Program-made: the position numbers and the translations under genes
NCBI GenBank assembly: GCA_964499985.1
Contig: CAZCMX010000046.1
Span: 1 to 16,497, forward strand
Direction of reading: 5' to 3'
DNA: 16,497 nt
From: UBA5734 sp964499985
GTDB taxonomy: Bacteria; Bacillota; Clostridia; Saccharofermentanales; UBA5734
Notes under the pieces: generated by a model
The model's database searches: none
What the model saw: only the letters and a program-made list of their open reading frames with translations
Told to the model about the DNA's origin: nothing
Part shown: piece after piece, positions 6,716 to 13,498 of the stretch
Layout of the letters: each line of letters opens with the position of its first letter
Numbering within the stretch: position 1 is the first letter of the stretch

Positions 6716-7172
6716 GCGCTGTCTCGACAGTCCATTGAGTCCATCCCTGCACCGGGCCATCCAGGATCTTTTGACCCGGATCCGGGGCGGTATGCCCCCT
6801 GACCAGGCCTTGGCCATGTTCCAGGCTTATTCGGATCTGGAGTCGTTCCAAGACCTGGTGATTGCCTTGCGTTTCAATTTCCGTCACCGCGGCAAGCTGC
6901 CGGCCCTGCTGGAGCTTCTGGAAATCCAGCAGAACAAGCTGGAGGAGGCTCAAAACGATCGCCGGATCAGCAATCGTTCCGACCTGATCCTGGCAGCCCT
7001 GCTCACGGCAATCATTCCCGTCTTGTTCAGCGTGCGTCTGGTCTCCAGCCCCCAGACCCGGCAATTGTTCCTGGCACAAGCCATTGGCCTGCCCCTGCTG
7101 GGGCTGGCTGCTGTGGCCTATTTGCTGGCCATTCTGGTTCTGGTCCGGGCCTACCGGCAAATCCGGACTTGA
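6603..7172 (+). CDS. tadB: TadB-like type II secretion F-domain protein, short form
   Basis: This 189-residue membrane protein forms part of the inner-membrane platform of the Tad pilus. Residues about 18-125 match the layout of a T2SSF domain: amphipathic helices, a central GG at 62-63 and a closing helix rich in Glu/Gln. Two hydrophobic segments follow at about 127-145 and 158-181. TadB proteins are usually near 300 residues and carry two further membrane segments at the N-terminus; those are missing here. GGGAGG at 6591-6596 lies 6 nt before the ATG, so the short start is real and not a choice of an internal codon. It begins 113 bp inside cpaF. The downstream tadC starts 13 bp after its stop. 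Assignment as TadB rather than TadC rests on gene order. Confidence 0.72.
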   Translation: MKWIEFGRSRRQRLEILQLTSLLNRWCQVRENLIYAFERCLDSPLSPSLHRAIQDLLTRIRGGMPPDQALAMFQAYSDLESFQDLVIALRFNFRHRGKLPALLELLEIQQNKLEEAQNDRRISNRSDLILAALLTAIIPVLFSVRLVSSPQTRQLFLAQAIGLPLLGLAAVAYLLAILVLVRAYRQIRT

Positions 7173-7185
7173 GGGGCTGACCGCC

Positions 7186-8046
7186 ATGCTGAGAGAACTC
7201 CTTCGGCTATGCATCCCCTATCTGCCTTGGCTGGTGATCGGCCTGGTCCTTTGGGCCATCGTCTACAAGCTATTGCCAGCTGTGGCCTGCCGGTTTGACA
7301 GCCGCCTGGCCAGTGCTTTTGCCAGAAGACAGCCGGAGCTCGATTATGGCTGGCTCAGCCGCCTGCCCGCCCCCTGGGTGGAATACTTGAGCCAGCGGCT
7401 GCTGACAGCCGGATTCCGGGGCAAAAAGGCAGTGGCAATCTTTGTTTTTGTCGCAGCAGGTCCGATGCTCATCCTGGTGCTGCTGGCAATAATCATACGC
7501 GGTCCCGTCCATCTGTTTTTCCTGTCTGGCTGCCTGGCTGCAATCCTGGCCAATGGCTGGGTCACCCATCGAATCCGGCAAAGACGCCATTTTTTCCAGC
7601 TTTGCCTGTACAAGATTTACCGGTTCCTCGACTTGCAGCTGACGGCGGGGATCCATGCTTTTGACGTGCTCAAGGGTCTCCCGGAAGCCATCCAGCAGCC
7701 ACTGATCCGGGACGATTTCCTGCGGTTTGCCGCCCGCCTGGAACTGACTCTGGATTTGGACCGGGCTCTCGATGAATTGCAGGTGGTCTTTGCCGGCCCG
7801 GATATGAATCTGCTGGCTTCCCAGCTGCGCAACAGCTTGCAGACGGGCGTCATGGGCCAGACCTTCCAGCGCATGGAAAATCTGCTGTTCAATCGCCACC
7901 TCAGCCTTGTCCGGGCGCGCAGCAAACAGCTGCGCAATGAACTGCTCATGGTTGCCCTGCTGGCACTGGTGCCGCTTGAGATTCTTTTCCTTTACCCATT
8001 GGCTGCCCAGGCCATGCTTTCACTGGGCCAGATTTATGGACCGTAG
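7186..8046 (+). CDS. tadC: TadC-like type II secretion F-domain protein
   Basis: The 286-residue product is the second platform protein of the Tad pilus. Membrane segments are visible at about 10-31, 83-104, 107-126 and 253-273, with a cytoplasmic T2SSF domain between about 140 and 250. The stretch from the LRNSLQTG element (214-221) to the last membrane segment (LLALVPLEILFLYPL) follows the TadC pattern closely. The ATG at 7186 has GAGGGG at 7171-7176, 9 nt upstream. A longer open frame back to 7084 would overlap the membrane-coding end of tadB and has no ribosome binding site. It is followed by the pilin gene after 46 bp. Confidence 0.78.
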   Translation: MLRELLRLCIPYLPWLVIGLVLWAIVYKLLPAVACRFDSRLASAFARRQPELDYGWLSRLPAPWVEYLSQRLLTAGFRGKKAVAIFVFVAAGPMLILVLLAIIIRGPVHLFFLSGCLAAILANGWVTHRIRQRRHFFQLCLYKIYRFLDLQLTAGIHAFDVLKGLPEAIQQPLIRDDFLRFAARLELTLDLDRALDELQVVFAGPDMNLLASQLRNSLQTGVMGQTFQRMENLLFNRHLSLVRARSKQLRNELLMVALLALVPLEILFLYPLAAQAMLSLGQIYGP

Positions 8047-8064
8047 CGCACCAGAACGATGCGC
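8046..8064 (+). repeat. small hairpin upstream of the pilin gene
   Basis: GCGCA at 8046-8050 pairs with TGCGC at 8060-8064 around a 9-nt loop, 15 nt before the pilin ribosome binding site. It could protect the 5' end of a processed pilin transcript. The stem is short and may be chance. Confidence 0.25.
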
Positions 8065-8092
8065 CGGCAATAGATAATCAGGAGGATTACCC

Positions 8093-8356
8093 ATGTACAA
8101 CCGTTATCTGAGCACCTTCAACATGTTATTCAACCGCGCTTCCCGCAGCCGGGCTGCCATGCTGCCAACCACCCGGAACTGGCGCAAGCGTTCGGGATTT
8201 GGCCTGAACGAAGTGATCGGAATTGCCATCACCGTCACGGTGGCGGCTCTGGTGATTGCGCCGGGCATCCGGACCTTTGCTGGCACCGTATTAAGCAATA
8301 TGGATACGTGGTTCACCTCGATTTCCGGAAAACTATTTTCTACGACTGTGACCTGA
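8093..8356 (+). CDS. flp: Flp-type (type IVb) prepilin
   Basis: The 87-residue product is a candidate for the main structural subunit. It has a basic leader ending KRSG, then FGLNE: cleavage after Gly35 would give a mature N-terminal Phe with Glu40 at position +5, the hallmark of class III (prepilin) signal sequences. A hydrophobic helix runs from about 41 to 57 (VIGIAITVTVAALVIAP), followed by a short tail. The mature form would be 52 residues, the size of Flp pilins. It has Asn-Glu-Val where Gram-negative Flp pilins have Glu-Tyr. AGGAGGA at 8080-8086 lies 6 nt upstream and is the best ribosome binding site of the operon, as expected for the most abundant component. No prepilin peptidase gene is in the window. 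Confidence 0.8.
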   Translation: MYNRYLSTFNMLFNRASRSRAAMLPTTRNWRKRSGFGLNEVIGIAITVTVAALVIAPGIRTFAGTVLSNMDTWFTSISGKLFSTTVT

Positions 8357-8360
8357 TGCC

Positions 8361-8371
8361 GGGGCAGCCCC
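8361..8371 (+). repeat. small hairpin just after the pilin gene
   Basis: GGGG at 8361-8364 and CCCC at 8368-8371 around CAG, starting 5 bp after the pilin stop codon, with no T-run. It may stabilise the 3' end of a pilin message or reduce read-through; it is too short to be certain. Confidence 0.3.
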
Positions 8372-8415
8372 CTGAAGGTGACTGTTTCGGACGCTGAACC
8401 CTGTTCGCATGAGTC

Positions 8416-8423
8416 GAGGTGAT
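8416..8423 (+). promoter_or_regulatory. ribosome binding site that fixes the start of the TadE-like gene
   Basis: GAGGTGAT matches 8 contiguous bases of the extended anti-Shine-Dalgarno complement and lies 4 nt before the ATG at 8428. It overlaps the in-frame GTG 8419 and ATG 8422, which argues against those as starts. Confidence 0.65.
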
Positions 8424-8427
8424 GTCC

Positions 8428-8820
8428 ATGATAGGCCAAATGATCGTCCTGGCTTTGTCTTTGGTGGTGATGGTTGGCATCAGCCTGCAAGGGATCCTGT
8501 TTGCAGTACCGATCTTCCAGCGGATGACTTTCGATGCCATTTGCCACCGCGGCCTGATGCAAATGGACCAGTCAGGCGGCTTGACGGAGGATATCCAGTT
8601 CTACCTGGAAAACCATCTCACACAGGCTGGATTTCGGGAAGTGACTGTCCATGGTGACCGCATGGCTGATTTTGGCGCCGAGCTGTCCTTGTATGTCGAA
8701 GCTTCCCTGGCCGTGCGCAGCTTGTCACCTGACCTGCAGATGACAGAAGTCTCGCGTGCTTTTGTTTATCACAACAGTATTTTGTCCAGACATCTCGTGA
8801 CAGCGGCAGGGATGCCATGA
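8428..8820 (+). CDS. TadE-like one-TM pilin-like protein of the Tad locus
   Basis: The 130-residue product has a single N-terminal membrane segment (about residues 4-28) with no charged leader before it, then a soluble domain with a GGL...L...L.QAGF pattern (about 50-70) that recalls the small TadE/DUF4320-type proteins found in Firmicutes tad loci. It could be a minor pilin or a membrane-anchored assembly factor. No class III cleavage site is seen. The start at 8428 is preferred because GAGGTGAT precedes it. It overlaps the next gene by 4 bp (ATGA at 8817-8820), so the two are probably translationally coupled. The role is inferred from position and architecture, not from a firm family match. 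Confidence 0.6.
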   Translation: MIGQMIVLALSLVVMVGISLQGILFAVPIFQRMTFDAICHRGLMQMDQSGGLTEDIQFYLENHLTQAGFREVTVHGDRMADFGAELSLYVEASLAVRSLSPDLQMTEVSRAFVYHNSILSRHLVTAAGMP

Positions 8821-9317
8821 AAAGACGGCAACCATTTCGCCCATGCCAGACAGCACCGCATCAATCTTGCCGTGGCTCGGTCGGATTCGTGCTGATTCTG
8901 GCCAGTCTGACGGTTTTTCTGCTATTGCCTCTGCTGACTGGCCTGGTCCGGACCGCTTACAGCCAGTGGATGGTCTTGCGGGCAGGTGCCCTGCTCGATG
9001 AGACACTCCCCTCGGCCAGCCTTTGCCTCGATCTGGGCAAGCTGGCCGAGGGTGAGCTGGCCCTCGACAACCGGGCGGCTGACACCCTGGTCCGCACCCG
9101 GCTGGCCCAGGCAGAGCCTGCTTTGCTGGCAGGCCGTCTGGAGGTGCTGGCTGTCACAGTCCGCTGGCAGGCCGTCCCTGCTTATGACAACCATTGGCTG
9201 GCTGAACGCCAGCCCGGCCAAGTGCCGGTCGTCTCCTGCACCATCAGGCTCAGGCTGCTGGTGGGCGACCCCGTCTTGCTGACTCGATCGGTGAAATTGC
9301 TGCAGACGCCTGAATAA
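8817..9317 (+). CDS. TadE/TadF/TadG-like one-TM pilin-like protein of the Tad locus
   Basis: The 166-residue product has a basic N-terminus, an RGSVG element at residues 19-23 and one strong membrane segment at about 24-46, followed by an extracytoplasmic domain of about 115 residues. The RGS...hydrophobic layout is that of TadE/TadG-like pseudopilins, but the Glu normally found at position +5 of the mature protein is absent (SVGFV), so processing by a prepilin peptidase is doubtful. Its ATG lies in the stop codon overlap (ATGA) of the preceding gene with AGGG a few bases upstream. It probably forms a pair with that protein. Exact family is not recognised; function is inferred from the operon. 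Confidence 0.55.
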   Translation: MKRRQPFRPCQTAPHQSCRGSVGFVLILASLTVFLLLPLLTGLVRTAYSQWMVLRAGALLDETLPSASLCLDLGKLAEGELALDNRAADTLVRTRLAQAEPALLAGRLEVLAVTVRWQAVPAYDNHWLAERQPGQVPVVSCTIRLRLLVGDPVLLTRSVKLLQTPE

Positions 9318-9337
9318 CTCGATCTCCGGAGGAAATG

Positions 9338-9985
9338 ATGCGTAAATACCAGCAGACCCTCTTATCCATCCTGTTGACTGTATTGCTGCTGGGCCTGGCC
9401 TACTGGGCTGGCCGGGACCAGCCTGTTGTCGTGATGAAGCCTGTGGTTAAGCTGGTGCGCGATGTTCCGGCAGGCAGCCAATTGTCTGCCGCTGACCTGG
9501 CCTGGGTGGAACTGCCTGAGTCCACGCTGGTGAGCAGCTATGTCCGTGATTTAAACGCAACCATTGGCCAATGGACGAGTGAAGCTCTGGTCACAGGTGA
9601 AATTCTAATGTCGAGCAAACTATCCCCGCAGCCTTCCGGCATTCGATACCCCAATCCCGGCCCAGGGCGCCGGCTGATGACCCTCGAGCTGGCATCGGGT
9701 GCTGCCAATGGCTTTTATCTCGGCCCAGGCAACCGGGTCGATCTCATCCTGGTCCCCCGGCAAGCGAACGATGGACTGGCCATCACCCAGACCATCCGCA
9801 ATATCGAAATCATCGCAGTGATTGGTGCCGATGAACCGGCCTCCGGTTTCCTGCCGGCAGCCAGGCCCAGCGCAGCCTTGCTTTGCCTCGATGTCAGTCT
9901 GCAGCAGGCCCAGCAGCTATCAGAAGCTAAAACACATTCAGACATCCAGATTGCAGTCGTTAATGAAACCACGATGAAGGATTGA
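9338..9985 (+). CDS. cpaB: CpaB/RcpC-like SAF-domain pilus assembly protein
   Basis: The 215-residue product has one N-terminal membrane segment (about 7-24), then a SAF-type domain (about 38-97) opening with VRDVPAGSQLSAADLAWVELP-like sequence, then an RcpC-like region (about 112-209) with LGPGNRVDLILVPR and late DIQIAVV. In Tad systems CpaB/RcpC is an envelope protein needed for pilus assembly; in Gram-negatives it works with the secretin, which is absent here, so it may act at the cell wall. It is shorter than many homologues (about 230-280). GGAGG at 9328-9332 is 5 nt before ATG 9338; the ATG at 9335 is too close. It is the last gene of the operon. Confidence 0.8.
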   Translation: MRKYQQTLLSILLTVLLLGLAYWAGRDQPVVVMKPVVKLVRDVPAGSQLSAADLAWVELPESTLVSSYVRDLNATIGQWTSEALVTGEILMSSKLSPQPSGIRYPNPGPGRRLMTLELASGAANGFYLGPGNRVDLILVPRQANDGLAITQTIRNIEIIAVIGADEPASGFLPAARPSAALLCLDVSLQQAQQLSEAKTHSDIQIAVVNETTMKD

Positions 9986-9989
9986 ACGC

Positions 9990-10016
9990 CAGCCCACCTG
10001 GAGCTCCAAGGGGCTG
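9990..10016 (+). terminator. possible weak terminator or 3' hairpin of the pilus operon
   Basis: CAGCCC at 9990-9995 pairs with GGGCTG at 10011-10016, and the inner bases continue pairing with one bulge and one mismatch up to TGG/CCA around the loop AGCT. The structure starts 5 bp after the cpaB stop codon. Only ATTGT follows and there is no T-run, so it may be Rho-dependent, a processing site or simply a 3' stabiliser. Confidence 0.35.
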
Positions 10017-10041
10017 ATTGTCCAAGGTCTTGCCGCGCACT

Positions 10042-10069
10042 GTGAAAAGCCAAGCCGTTCTGATATATT
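10042..10069 (+). promoter_or_regulatory. probable promoter for the araC-type gene and folate operon
   Basis: An extended -10, TGATATATT, spans 10061-10069 (TG, one base, TATATT). A weaker -35, GTGAAA at 10042-10047, lies 16 nt upstream of it. Transcription would start close to the ribosome binding site AGGTGAT at 10077-10083, so the leader would be very short. Boxes are visible, activity is inferred. Confidence 0.45.
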
Positions 10070-10088
10070 GGATGGCAGGTGATGTGCG

Positions 10089-11087
10089 ATGTTTGAAGAT
10101 CTGTTACCCGCAGTGGAAAGAGGCATCCTTGAAGCAGCCGGGGCAATCCCCGTTGTCTTCAAAGGCCTGGAGCGTTCTTTTGAAAAGGGCGCTTCCTTTT
10201 CAACGCCCAGCCGGCATGACCACCACGAGCTGGTCTACCTGCGCAGCGGCCGGGCTGAGTTTGACCTGGAGGGGCGCAAGGTTGTCGTTGAAAAAGGTGG
10301 CTCCCTGGTCATTCGACCGAGAGTGACCCATTCATTGCGTGCCATTGACGGCTTTGTTGAAATCGTGGCCGTCTATTTTGGCTTTGCCCAGCCCAAGACA
10401 TTACCCCTGCCCCCCCATGACCAGCTGGCCCAGCCGGGCTTCCAGTTCCGCACCACGGATATCGAACCCAGAAGCCTGGAGAAATTCCTGAGTTTTGCCA
10501 CGGGGAATGAGGCCGCCTCCGATGAAAAAGTCCATGACCCCTTCATCCTGATCCGGGGTAAAAGTCGCCAGGATATTGCCAGCCTTGTGGAGCGGATCTT
10601 GCGCGAAAACCGCCTCGAATCCTATGGCCAGGAGCTGATGATGCAATTGCTGGCCATGGAACTGCTGGTGACGCTGGCCAGAGGCCTGCGTGAAGAGTGG
10701 GAGGAAAGCCTGCGTGTCCGGACTGGCAAGGCCAGGGAACTGGTGCGGATCGCCCGGGATTTCATTATTGAAAACCATGACCGCGACATCTCCGTGGCGG
10801 AGGTTGCCGGCTATGTATTCCTGAGCCAGGGCTATTTCACCCGTGCCTTCCGCGATGAGACCGGACTCTCGCCGATGGCCTTCCTGATGCAGATCCGGGT
10901 TGAGCATGCTTGCAAACTCCTTGAGCAAAAGGATATCAAGGTCAGTGGCGTTGCGGACCAGGTCGGATTTTCGAGTCCACAGCGATTTAATGCGGCTTTC
11001 AGGAAACATATCGGCATGACGCCGATGGAATACCGCCGGATGGTGCTTCGGCGCAAAACCGGCCATGAACAGACAGGTGAAGCATGA
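10089..11087 (+). CDS. AraC-family transcriptional regulator with N-terminal cupin
   Basis: The 332-residue product has an N-terminal cupin-like ligand domain (about 35-100) with the cluster HDHHELVYLRSG (43-54) and His81, then a linker, then an AraC-type DNA-binding domain (about 215-320) with two helix-turn-helix motifs near 232-258 (DISVAEVA, SQGYFTRAFRDETG) and 281-308 (IKVSGVADQVGF, RFNAAFRKHIG), closing with GMTPMEYR. Ligand and targets are unknown; cupin-AraC proteins often sense sugars or other small molecules. It starts at ATG 10089 after AGGTGAT. Its stop overlaps the folE start by 4 bp, so it may be translationally coupled to folate genes, or folE may merely ride on its transcript. 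Confidence 0.92.
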   Translation: MFEDLLPAVERGILEAAGAIPVVFKGLERSFEKGASFSTPSRHDHHELVYLRSGRAEFDLEGRKVVVEKGGSLVIRPRVTHSLRAIDGFVEIVAVYFGFAQPKTLPLPPHDQLAQPGFQFRTTDIEPRSLEKFLSFATGNEAASDEKVHDPFILIRGKSRQDIASLVERILRENRLESYGQELMMQLLAMELLVTLARGLREEWEESLRVRTGKARELVRIARDFIIENHDRDISVAEVAGYVFLSQGYFTRAFRDETGLSPMAFLMQIRVEHACKLLEQKDIKVSGVADQVGFSSPQRFNAAFRKHIGMTPMEYRRMVLRRKTGHEQTGEA

Positions 11088-11659
11088 ACAACCAACCGAT
11101 GGATCTGCCGCGGATTGAGCGTGCAGTCCGCGAAATCCTCCTGGCGATCGGCGAAGACCCGGACCGTGAGGGACTGCTGGAGACCCCGCAGCGGGTCGCC
11201 CGCATGTACAGTGAAATTTTTGCCGGCTTGCACGAACCGATCGAGAACTCGATCAAGGTTTTCAATGAAAAGGATCATGATGAAATGATCCTGGTCGGCG
11301 ATATCCCCTTTTATTCGATGTGTGAGCACCACCTCCTGCCGTTCATCGGCAAGGCCCATGTGGTGTATATTCCAAATCAGGGCCGGATTCTCGGCTTGTC
11401 GAAAATCGCCCGGATCGTGGATATGATGTCGAAAAAGCCCCAGCTGCAGGAGCGTTTGACCTCCCAGATCGCTGATACCATTGTCGAAGCCGTTGCCCCC
11501 CTGGGTGTGGCCGTCGTGGTGGAGGCCGAGCATCTGTGCATGACCATGCGGGGGATTAAAAAGCCTGGGTCCATGACCGTGACATCCTCTTTGCGTGGCC
11601 TGTGCAAGAAAGATGCCCGGAGCCGGGCGGAGGCACTGGCCCTGATCCATCACTCATGA
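11084..11659 (+). CDS. folE: GTP cyclohydrolase I (type IA)
   Basis: The 191-residue enzyme converts GTP to 7,8-dihydroneopterin triphosphate, the first step of folate synthesis. Zinc ligands Cys80 and His83 sit in SMCEHHLLP (78-86) and Cys152 in HLCMTMRG (150-157), matching Cys110, His113 and Cys181 of E. coli FolE. The GLSKIARIVDM stretch (104-114) is also typical. Length is that of bacterial type IA enzymes. It begins in the ATGA overlap with the AraC-type gene, with AGGTGA at 11075-11080 close upstream, and ends in an ATGA overlap with folP, giving a tightly coupled operon. Confidence 0.97.
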   Translation: MNNQPMDLPRIERAVREILLAIGEDPDREGLLETPQRVARMYSEIFAGLHEPIENSIKVFNEKDHDEMILVGDIPFYSMCEHHLLPFIGKAHVVYIPNQGRILGLSKIARIVDMMSKKPQLQERLTSQIADTIVEAVAPLGVAVVVEAEHLCMTMRGIKKPGSMTVTSSLRGLCKKDARSRAEALALIHHS

Positions 11660-12570
11660 CCGGGGAAAGCATGATCTTCCAGGCCAGACAGTATCAGCTG
11701 CCCTTGGGCCAGCGGACTTATGTGGCAGGCATCTTGAATGTCACACCCGATTCCTTTTCGGACGGCGGCCAGTTCGATGCGCTGCCTGCCGCAATCCGGC
11801 AGGCGCAGGCGCTGATTGCAGCGGGGGCGGATATCCTGGACATCGGTGGTGAATCGACCCGCCCTGGCTCGGCACCTGTTCCAGCTGCGATCGAAATCGC
11901 CCGCCTGGTTCCGGTCATTGAATCCCTGGTCCGGATCGTCCAGGTGCCGATCTCGGTAGACACCTTCAAGGCGGAGGTGGCCCAGGCCGCCCTGTCTGCC
12001 GGCGCGAGCATCATCAACGATGTGACAGGCCTGCTGGGAGATCCGGACATGGCAGCTGTTGCTGCCAAATTCCGCGCGGGATTGATCCTGATGCACAATC
12101 CGGTCCTGTACCGGACAGATCATCCGGCTGCCAGCGGATTTACCAATATGCCCCGGTTTGATCGCGCCACTGCGGCCAGATTTTCGGGACTGGATCTGCT
12201 CGCGGCAACTCGGCTTTATCTGAGCCTGGCGATTTCCCGCGCACAGGCTGCAGGCATTGGCCTGTCGCAGCTGATCCTCGATCCAGGCATTGGCATTGGC
12301 TTTGGCCTGTCGACCGATGAATCCCTGGAGCTGATGCATGCCTTGGACCAGATCCAGATCGAAGGCCTGCCGCGTTTGCCTGTCCTGGTCGGTCCTTCCC
12401 GGAAAAGATTCATAGGTGATTTGCTGGACAAGCCGGTCCTGGAACGGCTCCATGGCACAATCGCCGCTGTGGTGGCCTCCATTGCCCGGGGGGCTGATTT
12501 CGTTCGGGTTCATGATGTCGAACCGGTTGTCCAGGCGGTTCGGGTCAGCGATGCGATCCTGCGCCGATGA
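11656..12570 (+). CDS. folP: dihydropteroate synthase
   Basis: The enzyme joins 6-hydroxymethyl-7,8-dihydropterin pyrophosphate and p-aminobenzoate to give dihydropteroate; it is the sulfonamide target. The 304-residue product has both family signatures, GILNVTPDSFSDGG at 25-38 and DIGGESTRPG at 62-71, then SVDTFK (100-105), NDV (121-123), DPGIG (209-213), GPSRKRFIG (246-254) and RVHDV (284-288). The segment after MHN (146-148) is longer than in many homologues but keeps the frame and fold elements. Start: ATG 11656 gives the 4-bp ATGA overlap with folE; ATG 11671, five codons on, with GGGGA upstream is an alternative. The open frame extends back to 11602 inside folE, but without start signals. 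Confidence 0.96.
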   Translation: MTGESMIFQARQYQLPLGQRTYVAGILNVTPDSFSDGGQFDALPAAIRQAQALIAAGADILDIGGESTRPGSAPVPAAIEIARLVPVIESLVRIVQVPISVDTFKAEVAQAALSAGASIINDVTGLLGDPDMAAVAAKFRAGLILMHNPVLYRTDHPAASGFTNMPRFDRATAARFSGLDLLAATRLYLSLAISRAQAAGIGLSQLILDPGIGIGFGLSTDESLELMHALDQIQIEGLPRLPVLVGPSRKRFIGDLLDKPVLERLHGTIAAVVASIARGADFVRVHDVEPVVQAVRVSDAILRR

Positions 12571-12598
12571 TAGGCCATGACAGGAGGTACAATCATCC

Positions 12599-13435
12599 AT
12601 GACCACCTCTGATTTCGACCAGATCATGATCGAGGGCATGACCTTCCGGACCCTGATCGGGGTGCTTGAGCATGAGAAAGTCCATCCGCAACCGGTGGTG
12701 GTCGATTTGTCCATGTTCGTCATGCCAGTCCAGGCCTCGCGCACCGACCGGCTGGAACAGTCGATCAGCTATGCTGCCGCCTATGAGCGGATCAGCCAGA
12801 TCATCGAGACGGAACACTTCAACCTGGTTGAACGCCTGGCCGGCTGTATTGCAGAGCAATTGCTCTTGGACCATGAGACCTTGATGGCTCTGACTGTGAC
12901 AGTCAAAAAGCCAAAGGCACCGCTGCCGGGGCCATTTAACCATGCCGGGGTCACTCTGACCCGCAGCCGCGGCGATTTTGGCCTGTCGACCCAAGTCGAC
13001 CTGTCCCTGGGGTCCAATCTCGGGGACCGCCTGGATACCCTGCGCCAGGCCGTCAGGCTTTTGGCTGGCCATCCGGAGATCGAGCTGGTGGCGTCTTCCT
13101 CGGTCTATGAAACGACCCCGGTCGGGCTGGTGGACCAGCCTGATTTTCTCAATCTCGTCGCCAGGATCAGGACCACGCTCGATCCATTCAGGCTGCTGGC
13201 TGTCTGCCAGGAAATCGAATCCGGCTTCGGCCGGCAAAGGCTGATCCGCTGGGGCCCCCGCACGCTGGATATCGATCTTTTGACCTATGGCCATCTGATC
13301 ACTCATTCGGCCAGACTGACCTTGCCCCATCCCAGAATGCAGGAAAGGGCCTTTGTCCAGGTCCCTCTGCACGAGCTGGAAACCGGGCAAATCCAGGCAA
13401 CCCCTGCGGTGCGGTTCACTTGTAAGCTCGAATGA
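12599..13435 (+). CDS. folBK: fused dihydroneopterin aldolase / HPPK (FolB-FolK)
   Basis: The 278-residue protein joins two successive folate enzymes. Residues about 5-122 are dihydroneopterin aldolase, with Glu24 in GVLEHEK, SYAAAYE (57-63), FNLVERLAG (74-82) and the catalytic-region lysines in VKKPKAP (102-108). Residues about 132-278 are 6-hydroxymethyl-7,8-dihydropterin pyrophosphokinase, with SLGSNLGDR (136-144), RWGPRTLDIDLL (217-228; Asp224 and Asp226 match the Mg-binding pair) and HPRMQERAFV (244-253). Together they turn dihydroneopterin into the FolP substrate. AGGAGGT at 12582-12588 lies 10 nt before the ATG. The gene starts 28 bp after folP. FolB-FolK fusions are known in several bacteria. 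Confidence 0.95.
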   Translation: MTTSDFDQIMIEGMTFRTLIGVLEHEKVHPQPVVVDLSMFVMPVQASRTDRLEQSISYAAAYERISQIIETEHFNLVERLAGCIAEQLLLDHETLMALTVTVKKPKAPLPGPFNHAGVTLTRSRGDFGLSTQVDLSLGSNLGDRLDTLRQAVRLLAGHPEIELVASSSVYETTPVGLVDQPDFLNLVARIRTTLDPFRLLAVCQEIESGFGRQRLIRWGPRTLDIDLLTYGHLITHSARLTLPHPRMQERAFVQVPLHELETGQIQATPAVRFTCKLE

Positions 13436-13448
13436 AAACGTCTAAAAT
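13420..13448 (+). promoter_or_regulatory. sigma-A type promoter for the downstream gene block
   Basis: TTGTAA at 13420-13425 (4 of 6), a 17-nt spacer and TAAAAT at 13443-13448 (5 of 6). The -35 lies in the last codons of folBK and the region after the stop is distinctly AT-rich. Transcription would start near 13455, about 44 nt before the next start codon. Confidence 0.5.
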
Positions 13449-13498
13449 AAGCACGAACCATAAAAGCAAAAGGCTTTGATCTTGGAGGATAGAGACGA

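Noticed and set aside
3748..9985. Pilus locus as a recently acquired mobile element
   Set aside because: No integrase, transposase, tRNA edge or flanking repeat is visible, and base composition is like that of the neighbours by eye.
11650..12744. 364-codon open frame on the minus strand across folP
   Set aside because: Antisense shadow of a well-supported dihydroteroate synthase gene; no domain features.
12593..13390. 265-codon minus-strand open frame across folBK
   Set aside because: Shadow of the fused FolB-FolK gene, whose motifs are complete on the + strand.
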